Of a DNA stretch of 56,218 bases, positions 42,100 through 52,778 are shown piece by piece (the first letter of the stretch is position 1; every line of letters starts with the position of its first letter). The stretch covers positions 1 through 56,218 of the forward strand of contig ONCH01000008.1 of NCBI GenBank assembly GCA_900316265.1. Reading direction: 5' to 3'. The notes beneath the pieces were generated by a model that was not told the origin of the DNA, ran no database searches, and saw only the letters and a program-made list of their open reading frames with translations. A program made the translations under genes and the position numbers. The stretch comes from an uncultured Prevotellaceae bacterium. Its GTDB lineage: Bacteria; Bacteroidota; Bacteroidia; Bacteroidales; Bacteroidaceae.

Positions 42100-42771
42100 A
42101 TGATGAAGAACGTGGAGATACATAGTTGTCCGGAGTTGATGGACTATATTCAAGAGGCAGGATTCCTGCCGTTGCTGGATAGTGGCGTCAGAGGATACTC
42201 GGCTGAGGAGGTGGTCGATGAGGACTGTCGCTACGTGGTGTTCGACGACGGTGGATGGGACTGGCCGCTATGGAAGTGGAAGGGTCCTATCGTGACGGAG
42301 GGACGCTGCGTGTATGGTAAATTCTTTGCGGGTAAGGCGGGCTTTGTGAGTAAGGAGTGGTGGCCGGATTTGTGCAACTACCGCCGCGCATCGAGACCTA
42401 CGCCTGTAGAGGGTAGCATTGAGGAGGCTATCCTGTTGACACTGGCCGAGCACGGCAGTCTGATAACGCGTGAACTGCGTGCGGCCTGCGGATTCGATGG
42501 TCCTAAGATGCGCAGCAAGTTTGACGGCTACGTGACGCGTCTGCAGATGGCTTGTCGCATCGTGACGGAGGACTTTGTGTATCCCACCGATAAGCACGGG
42601 CGCGAATACGGCTGGGGCTGGTCGCTGTTGACAATACCTGAGCAGCTGTTTGGTCGTGAGATGTGTCAATGCGAGCGCACGCCGCAGGAGTCGCTGGAGC
42701 GAATGAAGGCACACCTTCGCCAGTTATTGCCTGAGGCTACGGAAAAGCAGATAGAGAAGCTTATCAGATGA
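42100..42771 (+). CDS. AlkZ-related winged-helix protein
   Basis: 223 residues from MMKNVEIHSC. The pattern VFDDGGWDWPLWKWKGPIV, CVYGKFFAGKAGFVSKEWWP and LITRELRAACGF then YVTRLQMACRIVTEDFVYP follows the winged-helix glycosylase-like (YcaQ/AlkZ-related) proteins of Bacteroidetes. A DNA repair or DNA-binding role is possible; the catalytic QxQ-type motif of YcaQ is not evident. The gene ends in a Lys-rich helix (PEATEKQIEKLIR). Confidence 0.6.
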   Translation: MMKNVEIHSCPELMDYIQEAGFLPLLDSGVRGYSAEEVVDEDCRYVVFDDGGWDWPLWKWKGPIVTEGRCVYGKFFAGKAGFVSKEWWPDLCNYRRASRPTPVEGSIEEAILLTLAEHGSLITRELRAACGFDGPKMRSKFDGYVTRLQMACRIVTEDFVYPTDKHGREYGWGWSLLTIPEQLFGREMCQCERTPQESLERMKAHLRQLLPEATEKQIEKLIR

Positions 42772-42803
42772 AAAAATCTTTTTTCTTCTTTCAACATGTA
42801 TTA

Positions 42804-42835
42804 TTTGCATATCTCAATTCTTATTCGTACCTTTG
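42804..42835 (+). promoter_or_regulatory. promoter of the FprA flavoprotein gene
   Basis: TTTG (42804-42807), a 20-nt spacer and TACCTTTG (42828-42835); the ATG follows at 42862. Confidence 0.65.
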
Positions 42836-42861
42836 CAAAATAATGATAAACGAAGTAAACT

Positions 42862-44025
42862 ATGAATATGATGAACGATACAATTAAGTATATCGGTGTG
42901 GACGATCTCGACATCGATTTGTTTGAGAGTCAGTATGTGGTGCCTGAGGGTATGAGTTATAATTCTTTCCTCATCGATGATGAGAAAATTGCGGTGCTGG
43001 ACACGGCTGACCGCAGAAAGGGTGAGGAGTGGAAGGCAAACCTGACGGCGGCGCTGAATGGCAGACAGCCGGACTATCTGGTGGTTCACCACATGGAGCC
43101 TGACCACTCAGCACTTATCGCGTGGATGCTGGAGACTTATCCTGGCGTGCAACTGGTGTGCAGCGCTCAGGCTGTGAAAATGCTGACGAACTTCTTTGAA
43201 GGCGTTGATTTTACAGGTCGCATAACGACGGTGAAGGAGGGTGACACACTCTCGTTGGGCAAGCATACGCTGCAGTTTATTGGTGCTGCAATGGTGCACT
43301 GGCCAGAGGTAATCATGAGCTACGACACCACGGACAAGGTGCTGTTCTCGGCCGATGGTTTCGGTAAGTTTGGCGCGCTGGTCAATGAGACCGACGACTG
43401 GGCTTGCGAGGCTCGTCGCTATTATTTTAATATATGTGGAAAGTACGGCTCGCAGGTACAGAGTGTGATGAAGAAGATGGCTGCTATTGACGTACAGACT
43501 ATCTGTCCGTTGCATGGTCCTGTGCTGAAGGGTGAGGCCTTAGCCGAAGCCGTGAAGCTGTACGATACATGGAGTAAGTACGAGCCGGAGAGCGAGGGAA
43601 TATTGATAGCTTATGCCAGCATTCATGGTGGAACAGCCGCAGCAGCTGAGCGACTTGGAGCAATACTTCGAGAGAAGGGTGCTAAGAAGGTTGTAGTCAG
43701 CGATTTAAGTCGCGAGGACATGGCTGAGGTTATCGAGGATGCATTCCGTTATCCTACGGTGGTTGTAGCTGCATCGAGCTATGATGCAGGCGTCTTCCCC
43801 GTGATGCACGACTTCCTTTATCATCTGCAAATCAAGAACTACCAGAAGCGTAAGTTTGCTATCATCGAGAACGGCAGTTGGGCACCATCGGCCGGCAAGG
43901 TGATGCGCACCATGATAGAAGCCATGAAGGACTGCGAAATCGTAGAACCGATGGTCTCCATCCGCTCACGTATGAAAGCTGCAGACGAGGCACTGCTGGA
44001 ACAGTTAGCTGACAATTTGGTTTAA
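42862..44025 (+). CDS. FprA family A-type flavoprotein (flavodiiron protein)
   Basis: 387 residues. The N-terminal metallo-beta-lactamase-like half carries the di-iron ligands in VVHHMEPDHSAL, MVHWPEVIMSY, LFSADGFGKFG and CPLHGPVL. The C-terminal flavodoxin half has the FMN loop ILIAYASIHGGTAAAAE. These enzymes reduce oxygen or nitric oxide to water or N2O in anaerobes. It lies 12 nt before the epimerase gene and about 6 kb from the hemerythrin regulator, a possible but unproven controller. Confidence 0.92.
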   Translation: MNMMNDTIKYIGVDDLDIDLFESQYVVPEGMSYNSFLIDDEKIAVLDTADRRKGEEWKANLTAALNGRQPDYLVVHHMEPDHSALIAWMLETYPGVQLVCSAQAVKMLTNFFEGVDFTGRITTVKEGDTLSLGKHTLQFIGAAMVHWPEVIMSYDTTDKVLFSADGFGKFGALVNETDDWACEARRYYFNICGKYGSQVQSVMKKMAAIDVQTICPLHGPVLKGEALAEAVKLYDTWSKYEPESEGILIAYASIHGGTAAAAERLGAILREKGAKKVVVSDLSREDMAEVIEDAFRYPTVVVAASSYDAGVFPVMHDFLYHLQIKNYQKRKFAIIENGSWAPSAGKVMRTMIEAMKDCEIVEPMVSIRSRMKAADEALLEQLADNLV

Positions 44026-44037
44026 ACAGCACTGAGG

Positions 44038-45099
44038 ATGAAGGAAAGGATTGATTTAAATAATAAACGTATTTTGGTGACAGGTAGTGCCGGATTTATT
44101 GGTTCGAATCTGGTGCTTCGGTTGTTTCATGAGATGAAAGAGGGAGTTATTGTAGGTTTTGATAATTTGAACGACTACTATGACCCTTCTTTGAAAGACT
44201 ATCGTCTGGAGGTGATTGAGAAAGCAAAACCGGCAGGGATAGATTACACCTTCGTGAAGGGCGACTTAGCTGACAAGGCAACGATTGACAAGCTGTTTGC
44301 TGAGTATAAGTTTGACGTGGTAGTGAATCTGGCTGCTCAGGCGGGCGTGCGCTATTCGATAGAGAATCCGGATGCTTACATTATGAGTAATATGATAGGC
44401 TTCTACAATATTCTGGAAGCTTGTCGCCACAATCCCGTCGCACACTTGGTCTATGCTTCGTCGAGTAGCGTTTATGGTGGCAACAAGAAGGTGCCATTCT
44501 CGACAGACGACCGCGTGGACAATCCTGTCAGCCTGTATGCTGCCACGAAGAAGAGCAACGAACTTTTTGCACATTGCTACAGCAAGCTGTATAACGTCCC
44601 GACTACGGGTCTGCGCTTCTTCACTGTTTATGGTCCTGCCGGTCGTCCGGATATGGCGTACTTCGGTTTCACCAATAAACTGTTGAAAGGGGAGACCATT
44701 CAGATTTTCAACTATGGCAACTGTCGCCGTGACTTTACCTATGTTGATGATATCGTAGAAGGAGTAGTGCGCGTGATGCAGGGTGCTCCTGAGCGTAAAA
44801 ACGGTGAGGATGGGCTGCCCATTCCACCATATGCTGTATATAATATAGGTGGTGGTCAGCCAGAGAACCTGCTGGACTTTGTGAATATCCTGCAAGAGGA
44901 ACTGGTGCGTGCCGGTGTGCTGCCTAAGGACTTCGACTTCGAGGCTCACAAGAAACTGGTGCCTATGCAGCCGGGTGACGTGCCTACCACTTATGCTGAT
45001 GCCGAGGCTTTGGAGCGCGACTATGGCTTTACGCCGAAAATCACACTCCGCGAGGGGCTGCGTCACTTTGCAGAGTGGTATAAAGAATATTACAAATAA
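44038..45099 (+). CDS. NAD-dependent nucleotide-sugar epimerase, UDP-glucuronate 4-epimerase type
   Basis: 353-residue extended SDR. The NAD loop is VTGSAGFIGSNLVLRLF, the catalytic Ser is in VYASSSSVYGGN and Tyr/Lys in YAATKKSNE. YDPSLKDYRLEVIEK and the later RRDFTYVDDIVEGVVR are typical of UDP-glucuronate 4-epimerases when compared with GalE. It would supply sugar nucleotides for capsule or O-antigen. Substrate assignment by pattern only. Confidence 0.85.
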   Translation: MKERIDLNNKRILVTGSAGFIGSNLVLRLFHEMKEGVIVGFDNLNDYYDPSLKDYRLEVIEKAKPAGIDYTFVKGDLADKATIDKLFAEYKFDVVVNLAAQAGVRYSIENPDAYIMSNMIGFYNILEACRHNPVAHLVYASSSSVYGGNKKVPFSTDDRVDNPVSLYAATKKSNELFAHCYSKLYNVPTTGLRFFTVYGPAGRPDMAYFGFTNKLLKGETIQIFNYGNCRRDFTYVDDIVEGVVRVMQGAPERKNGEDGLPIPPYAVYNIGGGQPENLLDFVNILQEELVRAGVLPKDFDFEAHKKLVPMQPGDVPTTYADAEALERDYGFTPKITLREGLRHFAEWYKEYYK

Positions 45100-45130
45100 C
45101 GCACGCAAAGCAAACGAAACGCACAAAAAA

Positions 45131-45161
45131 TAGACCGCTGAATAGATTGTTCAGCGGTCTA
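45131..45161 (-). terminator. terminator of the galM-galK operon
   Basis: TAGACCGCTGAA (45131-45142) pairs perfectly with TTCAGCGGTCTA (45150-45161). On the minus strand the stem is followed by TTTTTTGTG. It may also slow plus-strand transcripts from the epimerase gene. Confidence 0.8.
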
Positions 45162-45183
45162 ATTGTATAAATGAGATTGTATG

Positions 45184-46350
45184 TTAGCAAAGCTTGCGTG
45201 AACCGTCGCCAATAACGACATCATAGACCTTGGGCTGGTGGCCATACTTCTCATTGAAACGCTTCTTGGCATCTTCAACGAACTGAAGATAGAGGTCGTT
45301 GCGCACCAGGTTGATGGTGCAACCACCAAAGCCGCCACCCATGATACGAGAGCCTGTGACACCATTCTCGCGGGCAATATCGTTGAGGAAGTCGAGCTCT
45401 TCGCAGCTAACTTCATAGTCCTTCGACAAACCTTCGTGGGTCTGGTACATCAGTTCACCAACACGCTCGTAGTCACCTTCGTTAAGAGCATCGCAGACAC
45501 CGAGTACACGGTCTTTCTCGCCGAGCACAAACTTAGCACGACGATAGTCTTCTTCGCTGATGTCAGCCTTGACTTCTTCAAGTTGCTCCCATGTGCAGTC
45601 ACGTAAAGTCTCGAACTTGGCCTCCGGATGTTTGGCGGCAATATGCTTGACCACGTTCTCACACGATTTACGACGATCGTTGTAGGGTGAACCAGCGAGC
45701 TGGTGCTTGACAACGCTGTCGAGCAACACCAGACGATAACCGTCGGGCTTGAAGGGGAAGTACTCAAACTCACGGCTGCGGCAGTCAAGGCGCATGAGAC
45801 AGCCAGACTTGCCAAAGACAGAGGCGAACTGATCCATGATGCCACAGTTGACACCACAGTAGTTATGCTCTGTAGCCTGTCCAGCCAAAACCATGTCCCA
45901 CTGACTGACCTTGCCGTCAGCAAAGAGGTCGTTAAGACCAAAAGCGAAGCAGCTCTCCATAGCAGCACTTGACGACATGCCTGCGCCCAGGGGTACGTCA
46001 CCGGCAAAGGCAATGTTGAAACCCTTGACATTGGCGCCGCGCTTACGCATCTCCAGTGCTATACCATAGATATAGCGAGCCCACGATGCACGTGGACCGT
46101 TGGGGTCGGAGAGTTTGAAATCTACGCGGTCCTTAAGGTCAATGGCATAGGCCATGACAGTGTCTTCGGTACCATTGGGACGTATCTCAGCCATCACACC
46201 TTTATCAACTGCTCCAGGGAACACATAACCTCCATTGTAGTCGGTATGTTCACCGATGAGGTTGATGCGTCCCGGAGAAGCATATACATTGCCGGTCTTG
46301 CCATCGAAGTGCTTAACGAAGCGGCTTCTAACAAAATCGATATCCATCAT
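45184..46350 (-). CDS. galK: galactokinase
   Basis: 388-residue GHMP kinase that phosphorylates galactose at C1, the entry to the Leloir pathway. Signature GRINLIGEHTDYNGGYVFP near residue 27, the ATP loop PLGAGMSSSAAMES near 117, and the C-terminal MGGGFGGCTINLV. Downstream of galM by 36 nt on the same strand. Confidence 0.97.
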   Translation of the reverse strand: MMDIDFVRSRFVKHFDGKTGNVYASPGRINLIGEHTDYNGGYVFPGAVDKGVMAEIRPNGTEDTVMAYAIDLKDRVDFKLSDPNGPRASWARYIYGIALEMRKRGANVKGFNIAFAGDVPLGAGMSSSAAMESCFAFGLNDLFADGKVSQWDMVLAGQATEHNYCGVNCGIMDQFASVFGKSGCLMRLDCRSREFEYFPFKPDGYRLVLLDSVVKHQLAGSPYNDRRKSCENVVKHIAAKHPEAKFETLRDCTWEQLEEVKADISEEDYRRAKFVLGEKDRVLGVCDALNEGDYERVGELMYQTHEGLSKDYEVSCEELDFLNDIARENGVTGSRIMGGGFGGCTINLVRNDLYLQFVEDAKKRFNEKYGHQPKVYDVVIGDGSRKLC

Positions 46351-46386
46351 GTCAATTAACGATTTGACAATTCTTGATTAACCTTC

Positions 46387-47475
46387 TTATTTTACACCAA
46401 AACGATAAATGGTCTTCTGCTTATACTGCTGACCAGGATTGAGGACAACAGAGGGGAAGTAAGGACGGTTAGGAGTGTCGGGGAAGTGCTGAGCCTCCAG
46501 ACATACAGCCGAACGACGTGGGAAGGTACAGCCGTTAGCGCCCTTATAACCTGTAGCGAAGTTCGCAGTGTAGAGCTGCATGCCAGGCTCAGTGGTGTAG
46601 CACTCCAGCGTACGTCCGCTCTTAGGATCGGTGATGCGAGCAGCAAATGACAGCTCACCCTCTTCCTTCTTATTAAGTACGTAGTTGTGGTCGTAACCGT
46701 GACCGAACTTAATCTGCTCGTTGTCAGCCTCAATCTCCTTACCGAAAGTCTTAGGAGTACGGAAGTCGAAGGGAGTGCCTTCAACCTTCAGGATTTCACC
46801 TGTAGGAATAGCGGTCTCGTCGGTGGGCAGATAGAAGTCAGCATTGATTTCGCAAATCTGGTCCTCAATAGTGGGAGTAGGATCTGCAGTACCTGACAAT
46901 GAGAAGAAGGCGTGGTGGGTCAAGTTGACGATGGTCTTCTTGTTAGTGGTGGCCAGATACTCAATGATGAGCTCGTTGTTGTCAGTAAAGGTGTACTCAA
47001 CAGTTACATCCAACTCGCCGGTGTAACCTTCCTCACCGTATGAAGAAACACGGTGCAGAGCCAGAGAGCGAGGACCCATCTGACGAGCTTCCCAAACCTT
47101 GGCATTGAAGCCCTTCTTACCTCCATGTAAGTGGTTAGGACCATCGTTCAGCGCCAACTGATATTCCTTGCCGTTCAGTATGAACTGACCCTTGCAGATG
47201 CGGTTGCCCCAGCGACCAATCAATGTTGAGAGGTAAGGCTCATTGCCACTCGTCAGTTGTTCGATACTATCGTGACCCTGGATAACGTTGGCAACGTTAC
47301 CATCCTTGTCAGGCACCATGATAGCCATGATAGCTCCACCATAGTTAGAGATTGCTACCTCATAGCCCTTACGATTACGGAGAATGTACAGGTCGGTCTT
47401 TTTTCCGTTGATTGTGGTCTGGAAGTTTTCTCTCTTCAGACCACACAAATTCGCATTTTCAGTTGTGTTTGCCAT
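46387..47475 (-). CDS. galM: aldose 1-epimerase (galactose mutarotase)
   Basis: 362 residues. It interconverts alpha and beta galactose before phosphorylation. Conserved segments are NYGGAIMAIMVPD, GRWGNRI, NGPNHLHGG, NLTHHAFFSL with the catalytic His, and GYDHNYVLN. There is no signal peptide, so it is cytoplasmic. A -7 element TAGCTTTG lies at 47508-47515 on the minus strand, marking this as the first gene of galM-galK. Confidence 0.95.
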   Translation of the reverse strand: MANTTENANLCGLKRENFQTTINGKKTDLYILRNRKGYEVAISNYGGAIMAIMVPDKDGNVANVIQGHDSIEQLTSGNEPYLSTLIGRWGNRICKGQFILNGKEYQLALNDGPNHLHGGKKGFNAKVWEARQMGPRSLALHRVSSYGEEGYTGELDVTVEYTFTDNNELIIEYLATTNKKTIVNLTHHAFFSLSGTADPTPTIEDQICEINADFYLPTDETAIPTGEILKVEGTPFDFRTPKTFGKEIEADNEQIKFGHGYDHNYVLNKKEEGELSFAARITDPKSGRTLECYTTEPGMQLYTANFATGYKGANGCTFPRRSAVCLEAQHFPDTPNRPYFPSVVLNPGQQYKQKTIYRFGVK

Positions 47476-47507
47476 ATCTAAATGTTTTTAGGTTATGAAA
47501 CTATGTG

Positions 47508-47515
47508 CAAAGCTA
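47508..47515 (-). promoter_or_regulatory. -7 promoter element of galM-galK
   Basis: TAGCTTTG on the minus strand, 32 nt before the galM ATG at 47475. Confidence 0.5.
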
Positions 47516-47569
47516 CCGAAAAAAAACGAGAAAGACGAATGATACGCGAAAAAAAACGTTAAAACGTGA

Positions 47570-48886
47570 CTAATTGAATAATTTAAGGAAATCGCCCACG
47601 ACATACGAACTACCACCAACGAAGACAAAATCGTCGCGCAGCGCATTCTTCATACATTGCGTATATGCTTCATCTACAGTGGGGTAGCACTTGCCAAGGA
47701 GTCCGTGCTTAGCTGCTTGAGACTGTAAATCGTGCTCGTCAATGGCTCGTTTGTTGTCGGCCTTGGTAAAATAGAAAATAGCGTTCTTGGGCAATAGTTC
47801 GAGTACGCTATTGAGGTCTTTGTCGTTGACCATGCCGAAAATGATATGCATCTGACGACATTGCTGATTTTGCAATTGCTGGGAAAGATATTGCCATCCG
47901 CCAACATTGTGACCAGTGTCACACACCACTCTTGGATTCTCTTGAATAATCTGCCAACGACCCATCAGACCTGTAGAGGCTGCAACATTTTCGATTGCTC
48001 GCTGAATCTCAGAGCGACACTTGTCCTGATTCTCCAACTTCTCGCAGATACAGAGATAACCTATCTTGGCCAGTTGGTAGGTGGCTTGAAGAATAGTGTT
48101 CATATTTTTCAGCTGATAGGCGCCACCAAGGTCGCCATGCAGAGTGCCGTTGTGGACGGTGTGGTATAGCATACCACCAGCAGGTAGCGGCTCTGCGGAG
48201 AGTACCTCCTGGTCGTCCTCAGCAAAGATGATAGCGGAATTCATTTCCTTGGCCTTCGCCTCAAAGACGGGACGTGTCTCTGTATTGGCCTCACCTATAA
48301 TAACAGGTACACCTTTCTTTATTATACCAGCTTTCTCACCAGCAATCTGTGCCAGCGTATTGCCGAGGAATTGGGTGTGGTCGAAACTGATGTTGGTAAT
48401 AATAGAGAGAATGGGTGTGATAATGTTGGTGCAGTCCAGTCGTCCACCCAGTCCCACTTCAATGACTGCAATATCCACATGCTGGTCTTTGAAGTATTGA
48501 AATGCTATCGCTGTGGTAACTTCAAAGAAGGAGGGATGCAATGGTTCGAAGAACGAACGCTCGCGCTCCACGAATTCCATGACATAACGCTCACTGATGG
48601 GTTTGCCATTGACGCGTATGCGCTCGCGGAAATCAATGAGGTGGGGTGAGGTGTAGAGACCGACCTTGTATCCACACTCCTGCAGGATGGCTGCAATGGA
48701 GTGGGAGCAAGAGCCTTTGCCATTGGTGCCGGCAATGTGTATCGTTGCATACGACTTGTGCGGGCAACCCAGATGCTCGTCCAGCGCCAGGGTGTTGCTT
48801 AAACCTTCTTTATAACCTGAACTGCCCTGTCGCTCGAACATAGGCATCTGGCTATAGAGATAGTGGCAAGTCTCTTTGTAGGTCAT
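47570..48886 (-). CDS. folC: folylpolyglutamate synthase / dihydrofolate synthase
   Basis: 438-residue Mur-ligase-like enzyme adding glutamate to dihydropteroate and folates. The P-loop is IHIAGTNGKGSCSHSIA near residue 50. GLYTSPHLIDFRERI, VIEVGLGGRLDCTNII and SFDHTQFLGNTLAQIAGEKA are family signatures. It lies 36 nt downstream of dnaJ on the same strand; a second folate-type gene (FolK-like) is found at 52419. Confidence 0.95.
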   Translation of the reverse strand: MTYKETCHYLYSQMPMFERQGSSGYKEGLSNTLALDEHLGCPHKSYATIHIAGTNGKGSCSHSIAAILQECGYKVGLYTSPHLIDFRERIRVNGKPISERYVMEFVERERSFFEPLHPSFFEVTTAIAFQYFKDQHVDIAVIEVGLGGRLDCTNIITPILSIITNISFDHTQFLGNTLAQIAGEKAGIIKKGVPVIIGEANTETRPVFEAKAKEMNSAIIFAEDDQEVLSAEPLPAGGMLYHTVHNGTLHGDLGGAYQLKNMNTILQATYQLAKIGYLCICEKLENQDKCRSEIQRAIENVAASTGLMGRWQIIQENPRVVCDTGHNVGGWQYLSQQLQNQQCRQMHIIFGMVNDKDLNSVLELLPKNAIFYFTKADNKRAIDEHDLQSQAAKHGLLGKCYPTVDEAYTQCMKNALRDDFVFVGGSSYVVGDFLKLFN

Positions 48887-48922
48887 TTTTCTCTTTTGTC
48901 GCGGGAGAACCGCAACATGCGA

Positions 48923-50083
48923 TTAACTAAAGTAATTCTTGAATTTCTGGAAAATGGAACGTTTGGTAGCTGCATCGCCCTGGAAGTTGTCGCTTTGACG
49001 GAACTGTTCGATAGCAGTTTTCTCCTCTTTGCTCAATGTCTTTGGAACATAGACGCTGACATTGACAACCAAATCACCATTGCCACGTCCGTAACCCTGT
49101 ACAGCAGGTAAACCCTTACCACGCAGACGCATGGTCTTGCCAGGTTGTGTGCCTGGTTCCATCTTCACCTTCAGTTTGTTGCCCTCGATGGTAGGAATCT
49201 CTACCTCGCCACCTAATGCGGCTGTCGGGAAGTCAAGGAGTAAGTTGTATATCAAGTCGCAGTTGTCACGAATGAAGGTGTCGTTCTCTTCTTCCTCCAC
49301 AAACACCTGGATATCACCGTTTATACCCTTATGGCGACCGGCATTACCCTTACCTGGTACGTTGACAATCATACCTTCGGCAACACCTGCGGGAATCTTG
49401 ATTTCTACCACCTCTTCGCCCTTGACGACACCAGAGCCGCCACACTCGTGACACTTGTTCTTAATAACAGTACCCTCACCGCCACAGGTGGGACAAACAC
49501 CTTGTGTCTGCATCATACCAAAGATGCTCTGAGTGGTGTGAGTGATTACACCAGAACCGTGACACGTAGGACACTGATCGTTCGTGCTACCAGCCTCTGC
49601 GCCAGAGCCGTGACAATGTGAACAGGTTATATCCTTGCGAACCTTGAACTTCTTGGTGACTCCATGGGCAATCTCTTCCAACGACAGTTTTACCTTCAGA
49701 CGCAGATCAGAGCCACGATGCTTCTGAGGACCACGGCTGGCACCGCCAAATCCTCCAAAACCACCGGCATGACCACCGAAGATATCGCCAAACATGGAGA
49801 AAATATCGTCCATATTCATGGACGTTCCGCCAAATGGGTCGAAACCACTAGCACCACCAGGACCATTGAAGCCAAAGGTGTCGTACTGCTGACGCTTCTG
49901 CGGGTCGTGCAACACGTCGTAGGCCTCGGCAGCTTCTTTGAATTTCTCCTCAGCTTCCTTGTTACCCGGATTGCGGTCAGGGTGATATTTGATGGCGATG
50001 GTGCGATATGCCTTCTTTATCTGGTCTTCTGTGGCGTTCTTATCTACGCCAAGCACTTCGTAATAGTCTCGTTTTTGTGCCAT
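48923..50083 (-). CDS. dnaJ: chaperone DnaJ
   Basis: 386-residue Hsp40 co-chaperone that stimulates DnaK ATPase. The J domain has YHPDRNPG. A Gly/Phe-rich linker (about 75-135) precedes the zinc domain with four CxxCxGxG repeats ([32 protein letters not shown]), then two substrate-binding beta domains. Its ATG lies inside a 7-nt tandem repeat shared with the grpE stop codon. Confidence 0.97.
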   Translation of the reverse strand: MAQKRDYYEVLGVDKNATEDQIKKAYRTIAIKYHPDRNPGNKEAEEKFKEAAEAYDVLHDPQKRQQYDTFGFNGPGGASGFDPFGGTSMNMDDIFSMFGDIFGGHAGGFGGFGGASRGPQKHRGSDLRLKVKLSLEEIAHGVTKKFKVRKDITCSHCHGSGAEAGSTNDQCPTCHGSGVITHTTQSIFGMMQTQGVCPTCGGEGTVIKNKCHECGGSGVVKGEEVVEIKIPAGVAEGMIVNVPGKGNAGRHKGINGDIQVFVEEEENDTFIRDNCDLIYNLLLDFPTAALGGEVEIPTIEGNKLKVKMEPGTQPGKTMRLRGKGLPAVQGYGRGNGDLVVNVSVYVPKTLSKEEKTAIEQFRQSDNFQGDAATKRSIFQKFKNYFS

Positions 50084-50117
50084 TTCTTACTTCTTACATC
50101 TAACATCAGACATCTTA
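50083..50117. repeat. 7-nt tandem repeat across the grpE stop and dnaJ start
   Basis: On the minus strand: TAAGATG, TCTGATG, TTAGATG, TAAGAAG, TAAGAAA. The first three bases are the grpE stop codon, and the last base is the A of the dnaJ ATG. It shares a 13-mer with the second repeat inside queA. Confidence 0.8.
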
Positions 50118-50675
50118 CTGTCCAACTGCCACTTTGGCGTGGCGAATTACTTTATCGTTCAACTGGTAGCCTGTCTGCAGGCAGTCGATGACCTTTCCTT
50201 TCTTATCATCGCCCATGCCAGGAACCATTGCTACGGCCTCGTGCAGGTCGGTGTCGAAATCTGCATTCTCAGTCTCGATTTTCTTAACGCCCAGTCCTTC
50301 CAGCGCCTTCATGAACTTATTATAAATCAGTTCCATACCCTCACGGAGTACGGCAGGGTCGTCTGTCTTGTTGCCATTTTCAATGGCGCGTTCCATATCG
50401 TCGATGATAGGCAACACGGCACTAACAGCCTTCTCGCCACCATTCAGGATAAGCTCAGCCTTCTCCTTGAGTGTACGCTTACGATAATTGTCAAACTCAG
50501 CGGTCTTATAGAGCATCTGGGTCTTCAACTGTTCTATCTCGGCTTTAGCGGCCTCTAAGGGGTCTTGCTCCTCAGCAGGTTCCTCTGCCGGGGCTTCTTC
50601 TTTGATATCGACGGAAGAACCGTCGACCACAGGCTCCTGCTGTTCCTCTTCGTTCTTTATTTCTTCTTCTGTCAT
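50115..50675 (-). CDS. grpE: nucleotide exchange factor GrpE
   Basis: 186 residues. An acidic low-complexity N terminus (about 1-45, rich in Glu) is followed by a long coiled coil (KAEIEQLKTQMLYKTAEFDN) and the beta domain with HEAVAMVPGMGDDKKGKVID and VIRHAKVAVGQ. It releases ADP from DnaK. Gap of 31 nt to dnaJ, fully occupied by a heptad repeat. Confidence 0.95.
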   Translation of the reverse strand: MTEEEIKNEEEQQEPVVDGSSVDIKEEAPAEEPAEEQDPLEAAKAEIEQLKTQMLYKTAEFDNYRKRTLKEKAELILNGGEKAVSAVLPIIDDMERAIENGNKTDDPAVLREGMELIYNKFMKALEGLGVKKIETENADFDTDLHEAVAMVPGMGDDKKGKVIDCLQTGYQLNDKVIRHAKVAVGQ

Positions 50676-50728
50676 AGTGTTTTGAATTTTTGTCCTAACA
50701 GCCCGTCAGCAAATTCTGTGCCAATATA

Positions 50729-52357
<1,629 letters not shown>

Positions 52358-52375
52358 TTATTTTATTTGCGGGTG

Positions 52376-52383
52376 CAAAGGTA
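52376..52383 (-). promoter_or_regulatory. -7 promoter element of the ABC-F/grpE/dnaJ/folC group
   Basis: TACCTTTG on the minus strand, 33 nt before the ABC-F ATG. Confidence 0.5.
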
Positions 52384-52418
52384 CGAAAAAAAACGCAAAC
52401 AGCCACATTTTTATATAA

Positions 52419-52778
52419 CTATTTCAATATGATATCGTTAATGATGGCAGATACATAGTTCCGCTGCCAATCTTTTTCGTGATATCGCTGTATGTCGTAT
52501 TGCAGAAGGTCCAGATCTATTGTTACCGCCTCCTTGGTGCGCCCTGTCTCTGCCTCTGTCTGTTTCAGCAGCTGTTGCAGGTCGTCGGCCGACAGTTCTG
52601 TGTATCCTGCCGCCAGTCGGTTCATGTACCACTTGCCAGAGCCTTTGATATCTGCCGTCCACAACACGCGGCTGAGGCGACATTCGTCCAGCAGCCATGC
52701 CAGGCGTTCTGATGCCCAGCGAATATGGGCTGCCTGTCGATAGTTGGAGCCTAAGGCTATGATAACCTCATGCTTCAT
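52419..52778 (-). CDS. compact FolK-like pyrophosphokinase
   Basis: 119 residues, shorter than usual 6-hydroxymethyl-dihydropterin pyrophosphokinase (about 150-160). The family start VIIALGSNYRQAAHI and the Mg-binding Asp pair in TIDLDLLQYD are present, with GR just before (EAETGRTKEA). The loop with P-x-x-x-Q-x-x-F-x-N is reduced to GKWYMNRLAAGY. It may be a true small HPPK or a diverged relative. The ATG overlaps the fbp stop by 4 nt. Confidence 0.65.
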   Translation of the reverse strand: MKHEVIIALGSNYRQAAHIRWASERLAWLLDECRLSRVLWTADIKGSGKWYMNRLAAGYTELSADDLQQLLKQTEAETGRTKEAVTIDLDLLQYDIQRYHEKDWQRNYVSAIINDIILK

